6,209 nt of DNA from Euryarchaeota archaeon UBA89 (GCA_002495525.1 DAFS01000041.1:11249-17457), one strand, 5' to 3'; counted from the stretch's first letter, positions 1 through 5,735 are shown. Notes: a model not told the origin generated them from the letters alone. Made by a program: numbers and translations.

Positions 1-1140
1 GATGAATTTCAAGAATTAATACCTCAAATGCTCTATGTTAGCGCGACCCCAGGGGAAAGAGAGCTCAGACACCTAGCAGAAATAACAAATCAGCCTGTAC
101 CAGAAGGATTACTACATGTACCAAGCGGGGGAGGAGCTAGAAAATCTGATATTGAGAAGAGGAAAAAAAGGGCTTTTCTTGCTGAAACGATGGAAAATAT
201 TGATGGCGTAGTACAAATGGAAATCAGACCTACGGGTTTACTAGATCCTGTAATAGAGGTAAGGCCGACAGAAGGACAGGTTCAAGATTTGGAAGATGAA
301 ATACGTTTACGGATAAAATCAAATGAACGTGTATTGGTTACTGTGATGACAATAAAATTTGCAGAAGAAGTCTCGGAATATCTAAATCGTAACGGATTTA
401 AAGCCCATTATTTGCATAGTGAAATTGACACATTAGAAAGAACTGAAATTATCAAAGCATTAAGACTTGGACACATAGACATTATCGTAGGAATAAATCT
501 TCTAAGAGAGGGATTGGATATTCCTGAAGTTAGCCTAGTAGCTATTTTTGATGCTGATAAAGAAGGTTTTCTCAGAAATGAGCGATCATTACTACAGACA
601 ATAGGTAGGGCCTCAAGGAACCAGAATGGACGAGTTATACTCTATGCTGATTCGGTTTCAGACGCTATGAAGGCTTCAATAAAACAAACAATCGAGAGGA
701 GAAAAAGGCAAAACCTGCATAATGAAGAAAATGGAATTAGTCCAAAGACAATCATGAAAGCTATGCCAGTGATGAATTCAGAATCTGATGATTTATTGGC
801 AGGAGTTGCTGGTAAAGGCACTACTGGAGGAAGAAGATTAGTTGCTAAGAAACCGGGGAAAAAGGGAGTTGAAGGATTAGCTAAGAAATTCGCATTGGGA
901 GCTTCTGGTTGGAACTCAACAGGATCTGTACTAGACAATATCAGCCAACCGGATTGGGTTGATGAAGATGGTAATTTAATTCACCTAGTTGGCGATGAGT
1001 CAATCGAAAAAAGTGATGATAAACTAAAATTAATTTCTAAAATGGAGAAGGAAATGAAGGCTGCAGCAGCGAGATTAGACTTCGAACGGGCTGCTCAAAT
1101 TAGAGACCGAATTTATCAATTAGAGAATCCGACTAATTGA
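1..1140 (+). CDS. uvrB: UvrB, excinuclease ABC subunit B (3' part, 5' end outside window)
   Basis: UvrB is the damage-verifying helicase-like subunit of UvrABC nucleotide excision repair; it is loaded by UvrA and recruits UvrC. The frame is open from base 1, so the start and the Walker A half lie upstream. In-window residues (first codon = 1) show YVSATPG at 12-18, RPTGLLDP at 76-83, the YLHSEIDT.ER segment near 138-147, GINLLREGLD at 164-173, QTIGRASRN at 199-207 (helicase motif VI) and a C-terminal UVR motif at about 344-376 (ME.EM..AA..LDFE.AA.IRD.I). These match bacterial UvrB closely. Two differences stand out against E. coli UvrB from memory: about 41 extra residues between SATPG and RPTG, and a linker of roughly 95 residues, Lys/Gly-rich in part, before the UVR motif. 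The deoxyhypusine synthase gene follows immediately, so the two are probably co-transcribed. The identity is secure. Confidence 0.97.
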   Translation, partial: DEFQELIPQMLYVSATPGERELRHLAEITNQPVPEGLLHVPSGGGARKSDIEKRKKRAFLAETMENIDGVVQMEIRPTGLLDPVIEVRPTEGQVQDLEDEIRLRIKSNERVLVTVMTIKFAEEVSEYLNRNGFKAHYLHSEIDTLERTEIIKALRLGHIDIIVGINLLREGLDIPEVSLVAIFDADKEGFLRNERSLLQTIGRASRNQNGRVILYADSVSDAMKASIKQTIERRKRQNLHNEENGISPKTIMKAMPVMNSESDDLLAGVAGKGTTGGRRLVAKKPGKKGVEGLAKKFALGASGWNSTGSVLDNISQPDWVDEDGNLIHLVGDESIEKSDDKLKLISKMEKEMKAAAARLDFERAAQIRDRIYQLENPTN

Positions 1141-1166
1141 ATACGAGAGAGTCTGGCGAAGGTATT

Positions 1167-2147
1167 GTGTCGGCCTACTCTCGTGATGATTTTACTGCCC
1201 CCGTGAAAGATTACGACTTTCAGAAAATGAGTGATGTAAGCAGTCTCATAGATCAAATGTCGAAAGCAGGAGGATTTACTGCGACGAAGTTGGCACATGC
1301 CAGAGATATTCTAAAAATTAGTACTGGAAAAACTGACGAAGGGATTCTGAACTGGCTTTCCTTCCCTGCTTGTTTATGTGCAACTGGAACTAGAGGATTT
1401 TTCCTTGAAGCCATAAAAAGAAAAGCGTTTAACGTTATAATTACTACATGCGGAACATTAGATCATGATATTGCCAGAACATATCAAGATTATTTTCATG
1501 GTGATTTCAGTTTAGATGATATTGCTCTTGGAGAGGAAGGACTCAACAGATTGGGTAATGTCATCGTTCCAAACGAATGCTATGGAGATATTCTAGAAAA
1601 GAGAGTTCTTCCGTGGCTAGATGAGATTGAAAAAGAAAGAATCGAACAGAATCCTGAAAATCCTTGGTTAGGATTTGGTTCTGTTGAACTGTGTTGGGCA
1701 ATGGGGGATAGAATAGAAGATGAAACATCTCTTTTGTATTGGATTGCTAAGCATCGAATACCTATGGTTATTCCAGGCTTATCTGATGGATCTATCGGAG
1801 CACAACTATTCATGCATAGACAAAAAAATCCTAATTTCATGGTAGATTTCTTGGCTGATGAACAAATTCTATCAGATTTAACCTGGACTGCTGAAGAATC
1901 TCATGCACTCATGGTTGGTGGAGGAATTTCAAAACATCACGTGATTTGGTGGAATCAATACAGAGATGGATTAGATTCGGCAGTTGGAATCACAACCGCT
2001 CCAGAACATGATGGTTCATTATCGGGTGCTAGGCTAAAGGAGGCCATTTCTTGGGGTAAAATAAGGCCAGAAGCCCCTCAAGTAGTTGTAGAAGGCGATG
2101 CAAGCGTATTATTGCCATTATTAGGCGCTGATTTATTCAAAAATTAA
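1167..2147 (+). CDS. dys: Deoxyhypusine synthase
   Basis: The family transfers the aminobutyl group of spermidine, NAD-dependently, to one lysine of initiation factor aIF5A, the first step of hypusine formation in the cytoplasm. With the GTG start the protein has 327 residues, normal for archaea. Visible signatures are PVKD near 12-15, GGFTA..L near 35-41, PGLSDGSIG at 203-211, GGGISKHH at 251-258, EHDGSLSGAR at 280-289 and SWGKIR with the catalytic lysine at 298 (codon 2058-2060). These correspond to GGG..KHH, DGS.SGA and SWGKIR of the human enzyme. No ATG precedes the conserved PVKD block. GTG at 1167 was chosen because it follows a purine-rich GAAGGT and leaves a leader of about 12 residues before PVKD, as in other archaeal homologues. 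TTG at 1137, overlapping the uvrB stop by 4 nt, is the alternative. The next ATG, at 1227, would cut conserved sequence. Function is firm, the start is not. Confidence 0.95.
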   Translation: MSAYSRDDFTAPVKDYDFQKMSDVSSLIDQMSKAGGFTATKLAHARDILKISTGKTDEGILNWLSFPACLCATGTRGFFLEAIKRKAFNVIITTCGTLDHDIARTYQDYFHGDFSLDDIALGEEGLNRLGNVIVPNECYGDILEKRVLPWLDEIEKERIEQNPENPWLGFGSVELCWAMGDRIEDETSLLYWIAKHRIPMVIPGLSDGSIGAQLFMHRQKNPNFMVDFLADEQILSDLTWTAEESHALMVGGGISKHHVIWWNQYRDGLDSAVGITTAPEHDGSLSGARLKEAISWGKIRPEAPQVVVEGDASVLLPLLGADLFKN

Positions 2148-2150
2148 AAG

Positions 2151-2166
2151 AAAAACTAGTTTTTTT
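2151..2166 (+). terminator. T-rich terminator after deoxyhypusine synthase
   Basis: Four bases after the stop codon lies the self-complementary AAAAACTAGTTTTT (2151-2164), and the T run continues to 2166, seven T in a row. Archaeal RNA polymerase terminates mainly at oligo-T tracts, so this is a natural end for the uvrB-dys transcript. The dyad has no loop, so the T tract is probably what matters. Confidence 0.5.
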
Positions 2167-2207
2167 GTCTGAAAACGGCTATTCTATGAAACTTCAACTA
2201 TTGGCAT

Positions 2208-2215
2208 TTACTAGT
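2208..2215 (+). promoter_or_regulatory. Possible TATA-like box for the Hc1-like gene
   Basis: TTTACTAG lies 48-55 nt before the ATG at 2263 in the 96-nt gap that follows the upstream terminator. The gene needs its own promoter there. A start about 25 nt downstream of this box would give a leader of roughly 25 nt. The same octamer recurs at 4929-4936 upstream of the PRC-barrel gene, but one chance match between two short AT-rich gaps is quite possible. No other convincing box or Shine-Dalgarno site is visible in this gap. Confidence 0.22.
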
Positions 2216-2262
2216 TCTCGCAGACACAATGGCTAAGAACGGACATAGATGCCGGCTTCTTT

Positions 2263-2442
2263 ATGTCCGTTGAATCGATGGTACAAGGAATGATAGATGC
2301 ACTAACAGAAGCCATGACTGATGCTGCAAAGCACGACAAAGGTAACGCCGCTGCTGGAACACGTGTTCGTAAAGCAATGCAAGCTGCTAAAGCTACAGCA
2401 CAAGAAGTACGTGCTAAAGTTCAAGCAGACAAGAATAACTAA
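2263..2442 (+). CDS. Small Hc1 / histone H1-like basic protein (putative nucleoid protein)
   Basis: This is a 59-residue reading frame rich in Ala and Lys/Arg, with no cysteine, aromatic residue or hydrophobic membrane stretch. Residues 21-42 (AAKHDKGNAAAGTRVRKAMQ and on) match the core of the Hc1/histone H1-like family known from Chlamydia and Bacteroidetes: K-G-N-x-A-A-x-R-x-R, then a Lys/Ala helix. Residues 1-20 form an amphipathic helix typical of these proteins. Chlamydial Hc1 binds and condenses DNA; the same role here is inferred. ATG 2263 is the first in-frame ATG. No Shine-Dalgarno sequence precedes it, so the message may be leaderless or weakly initiated; ATG 2278 is a possible later start. 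The gene is monocistronic, lying between a T-rich terminator and a convergent operon. The short length makes the family call moderate; the coding call is stronger because the pattern is conserved and the frame fills the gap. Confidence 0.78.
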   Translation: MSVESMVQGMIDALTEAMTDAAKHDKGNAAAGTRVRKAMQAAKATAQEVRAKVQADKNN

Positions 2443-2460
2443 GTCTTTTTGAATTAGTTA
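2436..2460. terminator. Dyad with T run between convergent genes, containing both stop codons
   Basis: TAACTAA (2436-2442) and TTAGTTA (2454-2460) are perfect 7-bp inverted arms around an 11-base loop holding five T (2446-2450). The left arm contains the TAA stop of the Hc1-like gene, and the right arm is the TAA stop of the opposite-strand SDR-like gene. The T run serves the + strand transcript; the - strand reads A there, so for that direction only the hairpin could act. Confidence 0.4.
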
Positions 2461-3192
2461 ATTATGATCTGGCTCTGAATGGAGCTTGGTGTGAGCTAAG
2501 AACTCCATCAGAGCCACTCTCATTGGAGTTAAGGGTCTCCAACCTTCTTCTCTACCAGCATTTTTCATTGCTTCATGTAATGGCTCAAGATCTGGTCTTT
2601 TTCTTTCACCCTCAAACTGAATAGCTGCAGGACTTGGCACCTCAGATAGAGATTCTACTGTATGAGAATGTGTAATTGCGTTAGTAAATCGGTTCCATAA
2701 TAGTTTGATTTCTGAAATAACTGGATCCGGCCCCCAAGCTCTCCTACCACACAAATCAACTACTCCTTGAGCAAAAGCATCTGTATCAGCCATTACTAAC
2801 AGAGAGATAGCATCAGTAGTATCTCTGATATGAACCCAATGTTTAGGTTTGACTTCAGGTGTAATTTCTTGAGTTCCATGCTTAATCCACTGAACCCACT
2901 CTTCAACATCTTCAGACCCCCATCCTTGACCGCCTTCAGGAATCATTAGATCATGTATTCTAATAATCAAATTTGCATTTTTAACCTCAGAGAAATTACC
3001 ACTACGTGAATCCTCATTTTCGGCGATTATAGCAATGTCAACAGATTCATCGGCAGCATATTTGCCAAGGCCTACAATAATGTCTGCTTCTTCTGAATCA
3101 GATGTAAATAATGCACCTGCTCTATCTAACCTATCTTTGAGAGCTAAAAAGAAATTATCTGCCTCTCCAAGAAGATTAATCTTCTTTGACAT
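2458..3192 (-). CDS. Degenerate extended-SDR / NAD-dependent epimerase-like protein
   Basis: The protein has 244 residues. Its C-terminal half follows the sugar-nucleotide epimerase/dehydratase pattern: WVHIRDTTDAISLLVMAD at 119-136 (the usual VHV.DVA.A), a CGRRAWGPDPVISEIKLL stretch at 148-165 (normally the gene-ontology-like substrate loop and helix), and EEGWRPLTPMRVALMEFL at 215-232 (the usual GW.P.T.l..gL). LIIRIHDLMIPEGG at 75-88 resembles the R...vyGPg turn. The N-terminal part is compressed: no GxxGxxG dinucleotide loop and no YxxxK catalytic pair is seen, and the protein is about 60-70 residues shorter than typical epimerases. It may therefore be a non-enzymatic relative or partner subunit. 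The ATG at 3192 is chosen because AGGGTG precedes it by 5 nt; an upstream ATG at 3267 would overlap the aminotransferase by 38 nt. It is the second gene of an operon, 37 nt behind the aminotransferase. The fold is likely; the function is unknown. Confidence 0.72.
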   Translation of the reverse strand: MSKKINLLGEADNFFLALKDRLDRAGALFTSDSEEADIIVGLGKYAADESVDIAIIAENEDSRSGNFSEVKNANLIIRIHDLMIPEGGQGWGSEDVEEWVQWIKHGTQEITPEVKPKHWVHIRDTTDAISLLVMADTDAFAQGVVDLCGRRAWGPDPVISEIKLLWNRFTNAITHSHTVESLSEVPSPAAIQFEGERKRPDLEPLHEAMKNAGREEGWRPLTPMRVALMEFLAHTKLHSEPDHN

Positions 3193-3197
3193 GATTA

Positions 3198-3203
3198 CAC
3201 CCT
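3198..3203 (-). promoter_or_regulatory. Ribosome binding site of the SDR-like gene
   Basis: On the - strand AGGGTG lies 5 nt before the ATG at 3192. It matches part of the archaeal anti-Shine-Dalgarno complement (GGAGGTGATC). This decides in favour of the shorter start over the ATG at 3267. Confidence 0.5.
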
Positions 3204-3229
3204 GTAACTCCGGAATAGGGGTTAAAGTA

Positions 3230-4735
3230 TCATACTGCCGCAATAGGCTCTGCTTCTGCAAATGCAATTAGACAGTCTCTAACAACTTCAATCACAAGAT
3301 CAATCTCATCTGAAGTAATACCGAAATGAGGAGTGAAGCGCAGTGCGTTTTGACCTCCATGGATTACTCCTAAGCCATTAATACGGCACCATTCTTCTAC
3401 ACAATCAAATCCTACTACAGGTAGCCTCTCAGGATCTAATTCAGCACAGAGCAATAGCCCTGAACCTTGGACCAAAGAAATATCATTAGGGAACTCATCT
3501 CTCAATTTACCAAGCTTTTCTACAAATTCCTCTCCTCTATGAAGGATATTGGAACGCATTTCAGGAGTTATCTTACTCAAGACTTCTACAGCAGTTTCAA
3601 GTGCTCTAGGATTCGTAGTCATAGTATTACCATATATTCCAACAACATACAATTCTGCTGCTTTTTCAGATAAACCTAGTACTGAAAGAGGGTATTGCCC
3701 AGCATTAAGTGCCTTTGACCATGCTTCTAAGTCTGGTACTTCAGCTGTCTGGAATCCAGGATAATCTACAATTGAAAGACACCCTTTTCCTCGGAAACCT
3801 GCTTGAATTGAATCAACTAACAGCATACTACCATGTTCAGATGTTAATCTACGTGCTTCATCATAGAATTCACGACTTATGTCCTGACCTGGAGATCCTT
3901 CGCCTTGTACTGGTTCCATTGCTAACAACTCAATGAAGAAGCCTTCTGATTCTGCTCTATCAAATGCTGATTGTAAATCAGCAATATTGTTTGGTTCTAC
4001 GATTATAATACTTTCACGGTTTCTAAAAGTCGCTAAATTATTGATATATTTTTTCTTACAAGAATCTGAAATTGTAGCTGGACGTTGGGTTCTTCCATGG
4101 AAAGCTTGTTTCAAAGCAATTTTCTTGATTGGTTTTCCTTCATGCCTACCTCCAGGTCCAGTCATAACATTTGCATTAACATCTGCAATTCTCATACCGA
4201 TAGTTACTGATTCTGATCCACTGTTCATACAAACAAATTTTGAGAATGGACATTCATCACGCGAATATCCAACTTCTTTACGTAATGCTTCAGCTAATCT
4301 TTTCTGACTAAATGATGCAGTCATGACATTTGCCATGACCCAATTTTTTGACATTGCTCCGATAACATCGTCTGGACCATGTCCTCCACCAAGCATCCCA
4401 TATCCTCCATTATCATGTAATACCGCCCCATGAGATGTTACTATCCATGGACCGCGTGCAGCGATCGCAACATATGGGTTAACAGTAGCTGGAGCATAAA
4501 AATTAACATAATCAGATTGTAAGTGTGAAATTAAGTCTGATTCATCCATCATCATATATTTTTTACCAAACTCTTCGAGAAGTTGTTGATGAACATCAGA
4601 TGCTTCTGAAATTGCACGTATTAAATTATGATCTTTAGATGAAAATCGGGTAATTATATCATCTTTCAAACCCACTGTTTTTTTATTTCCAGTGTTATTG
4701 CGGATTTCCGCCAGTTGAGCAAGTACATCTGACAT
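3230..4735 (-). CDS. Class III (fold type I) PLP-dependent aminotransferase, atypical subgroup
   Basis: The family moves amino groups between an amine or omega-amino acid and a 2-oxo acid; the substrate here is not identifiable. The protein has 501 residues, longer than the usual 400-460, owing to an N-terminal extension of about 80 residues. Signatures are NSGSES at 171-176 (phosphate cup), FHGR at 212-215 (stacking region), MEPVQGEG at 273-280, LLVDSIQAG at 305-313 with Asp308 for the pyridine nitrogen, WSKALNAG at 339-346 with Schiff-base Lys341, GNTMTTNP at 369-376 (phosphate from the second subunit) and LRFTPHF at 465-471 near the C-terminus. All PLP contacts are present, so it should be active. 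DSIQAG replaces the usual DEVQTG. Lysine 6-aminotransferase is the nearest relative I can recall, but this is not a confident match. The start has GGAG 4 nt upstream. It is the first gene of an operon with the SDR-like gene. Confidence 0.9.
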   Translation of the reverse strand: MSDVLAQLAEIRNNTGNKKTVGLKDDIITRFSSKDHNLIRAISEASDVHQQLLEEFGKKYMMMDESDLISHLQSDYVNFYAPATVNPYVAIAARGPWIVTSHGAVLHDNGGYGMLGGGHGPDDVIGAMSKNWVMANVMTASFSQKRLAEALRKEVGYSRDECPFSKFVCMNSGSESVTIGMRIADVNANVMTGPGGRHEGKPIKKIALKQAFHGRTQRPATISDSCKKKYINNLATFRNRESIIIVEPNNIADLQSAFDRAESEGFFIELLAMEPVQGEGSPGQDISREFYDEARRLTSEHGSMLLVDSIQAGFRGKGCLSIVDYPGFQTAEVPDLEAWSKALNAGQYPLSVLGLSEKAAELYVVGIYGNTMTTNPRALETAVEVLSKITPEMRSNILHRGEEFVEKLGKLRDEFPNDISLVQGSGLLLCAELDPERLPVVGFDCVEEWCRINGLGVIHGGQNALRFTPHFGITSDEIDLVIEVVRDCLIAFAEAEPIAAV

Positions 4736-4739
4736 GATA

Positions 4740-4743
4740 CTCC
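4740..4743 (-). promoter_or_regulatory. Ribosome binding site of the aminotransferase
   Basis: On the - strand GGAG lies 4 nt before the ATG at 4735, a short but normal spacing. It supports this start and a leadered message. Confidence 0.5.
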
Positions 4744-4754
4744 GAACACTAGGT

Positions 4755-4781
4755 CACTCATCAATATATGCCGTATGAGTG
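4755..4781. promoter_or_regulatory. Inverted repeat enclosing a TATA-like box, possible operator
   Basis: CACTCAT (4755-4761) and ATGAGTG (4775-4781) are perfect 7-bp arms with centres 20 bp apart, about two helical turns. Between them, at 4764-4769, the - strand reads TATATT, a TATA-like box 29-34 nt before the aminotransferase ATG. A regulator bound to both arms would cover this box. Two cautions apply: a start about 26 nt from this box would fall on the GGAG site, leaving almost no leader, and 7-bp dyads occur by chance in AT-rich gaps. The - strand TATTTTC near 4794-4800 is an alternative box with a longer leader. Confidence 0.3.
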
Positions 4782-4861
4782 CTCAGAAATCGTGAAAATA
4801 CACTATTTGTTTCTGTACGAAAATTGGAAAAACACAATTTCTGATAATCATACATAAAATT

Positions 4862-4877
4862 AAACTAACTTTAGTTT
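4862..4877. repeat. Compact palindrome AAACTAA-CT-TTAGTTT
   Basis: Perfect 7-bp arms are separated by two bases near the middle of the divergent intergenic region. The 16-bp size and symmetry suit a dimeric regulator site, but no cognate protein is evident. The core ACTAA/TTAGT also occurs in the dyad at 2436-2460. Confidence 0.35.
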
Positions 4878-4919
4878 TTCAATTGGATTTTTTAATTATA
4901 CAGTAAAAAATCAATTGAA
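4878..4919. repeat. Imperfect inverted repeat (TTCAATTG...CAATTGAA)
   Basis: The left arm 4878-4893 and right arm 4905-4919 pair over 15 positions with one bulged G, leaving an 11-base AT-rich loop. The right arm carries six A and the left arm six T, so transcription rightward ends the arm with A and leftward ends it with T. It lies about 100 nt before the PRC-barrel gene and 140 nt before the aminotransferase. It could be a regulatory site, or a terminator for stray leftward transcription. Confidence 0.4.
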
Positions 4920-5008
4920 TTATCAGTCTTTACTAGCGGATAGTATAAGTGCTAATTCCACGACTCAGCCTCAGGAGAAACGCGACGGGATGCACCACTC
5001 CATGAATT

Positions 5009-5013
5009 GAGGA
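5009..5013 (+). promoter_or_regulatory. Ribosome binding site of the PRC-barrel gene
   Basis: GAGGA lies 6 nt before the ATG at 5020. An in-frame TGA at 5008-5010 overlaps it and blocks any longer start in this frame, so the start is well fixed. Confidence 0.6.
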
Positions 5014-5019
5014 AGAAAA

Positions 5020-5607
5020 ATGAGCGATGAAATAAGAATACAAGAGCTACTACAAAGAGACGTATATGTGGGAGAAACTTTGGTCGGAACGATCACTGGG
5101 GAAAGATTCCACCCACGAGATGAATGTGTACAATCAGTAAGGATTCAAGTTACTGACGATGTTGCAGGCGAATATATGAGAAAACCTGCTGAATATGCAC
5201 CATTATCAAAAGAATTAGTGCACAGTGTCAGACCTGATGGAAGTGTTAAACTGACTAAATCCATTAGAGAACTGCAAAGAAGGTGGAGAAATACAGTTAG
5301 AATTAATGAAAAATTGTACGCACCTGATGAACTATTAGACAGAGCTGTCCTGGATAATGACGGAATAGATATTGGAAACGTTATCGAAATGAAGAAAACA
5401 AAGAGAACTTTCAAGGGTGTTGTAGTAAAAACTCACTTTACAGTTAGAGATAGGTATAACTTACCTGAAATAATTATTATCCCAGTAGCTCAACTAGGAA
5501 GAACTACTGCAAGATTAGATGAGGTTATTCTAAGATGTTCTACAAAGCGTCTAGTGACACTACCTACTTACCTGAAACTAAATCATCCAGACTACGAAGA
5601 TGAATAA
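5020..5607 (+). CDS. Protein with two PRC-barrel-like units
   Basis: The protein has 195 residues, with no signal peptide or membrane segment, so it is probably cytoplasmic. Residues about 103-174 fit the PRC-barrel pattern well: DELLDRAVLDNDGIDIGNVI (leading strand with the D..G..IG.V signature), FKGVVVK at 131-137, then IIIIPVAQLGRTTARLDEVI at 151-170, the iPv..i......v.l closing strands. Residues about 8-82 repeat the plan more loosely (LQRDVYVGETLVGTITG at 11-27, APLSKELVHSV at 60-70). A charged linker (about 83-100) joins them, and the tail ends in DYEDE. PRC-barrels occur in RimM (ribosome maturation) and in archaeal division proteins such as CdpB; the sequence does not say which role applies. 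The gene stands alone, divergent from the aminotransferase and convergent with tRNA-Ile. Confidence 0.75.
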   Translation: MSDEIRIQELLQRDVYVGETLVGTITGERFHPRDECVQSVRIQVTDDVAGEYMRKPAEYAPLSKELVHSVRPDGSVKLTKSIRELQRRWRNTVRINEKLYAPDELLDRAVLDNDGIDIGNVIEMKKTKRTFKGVVVKTHFTVRDRYNLPEIIIIPVAQLGRTTARLDEVILRCSTKRLVTLPTYLKLNHPDYEDE

Positions 5608-5620
5608 TATAGTTCACACT

Positions 5621-5630
5621 GAAAGAAAAA
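5621..5630 (-). terminator. Oligo-T terminator of tRNA-Ile
   Basis: Directly after the encoded CCA the - strand reads A, then TTTTTCTTTC, a T-rich tract of the type that ends archaeal tRNA transcripts. It lies in the 24-nt gap between the tRNA and the stop of the convergent PRC-barrel gene. Confidence 0.5.
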
Positions 5631-5631
5631 T

Positions 5632-5709
5632 TGGTGGGCATGACAGGATTTGAACCTGTGGCCTCCCCGTTATCAGCGGGGTGCTCCAGCCAAACTAAGC
5701 TACACGCCC
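5632..5709 (-). tRNA. tRNA-Ile (anticodon GAU), CCA encoded
   Basis: Read on the - strand, this folds as a complete cloverleaf. The 7-bp acceptor stem is GGGCGTG/CATGCCC with one G-U pair, and the D stem is GCTT/GAGC with one wobble. The anticodon stem CCCCG/CGGGG encloses loop CTGATAA, with anticodon GAT at 5674-5672. The variable loop is AGGCC. The T stem ACAGG/CCTGT encloses TTCAAAT. Discriminator A at 5635 is followed by CCA at 5634-5632. There is no intron. The GAU anticodon reads AUU and AUC. The tRNA body is 75 nt without CCA. Confidence 0.97.
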
Positions 5710-5735
5710 TTAAGCAGAGTCGGCGAAATCAAGTC

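Noticed and set aside
642..938. 98-codon antisense frame in uvrB
   Set aside because: It lies opposite strongly conserved uvrB codons and has no motif or ribosome binding site.
2186..2236. 16-codon frame MKLQLLAFTSSRRHNG upstream of the Hc1-like gene
   Set aside because: It is short, has no ribosome binding site, and AT-rich intergenic DNA gives such frames by chance.
2229..2273. 14-codon frame MAKNGHRCRLLYVR overlapping the start of the Hc1-like gene
   Set aside because: It is very short, has no ribosome binding site and no recognisable pattern. It is in a different frame from the well-patterned 59-aa protein.
2263..2442. HU/HTa or archaeal histone-fold identity for the small basic protein
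   Set aside because: It is too short for HU (about 90 aa) and lacks the HU beta-arm motif. The histone-fold pattern is also absent, and the KGN.AAG.R.R core points to Hc1.
3193..3267. Upstream start at 3267 adding 25 residues to the SDR-like protein
   Set aside because: It would overlap the aminotransferase by 38 nt, and the ATG at 3192 has its own AGGGTG site with correct spacing. The extra residues do not resemble an SDR N-terminus.
3933..4307. 124-codon frame antisense to the aminotransferase
   Set aside because: It overlaps conserved PLP-enzyme sequence on the other strand. Its composition is that of a shadow frame.
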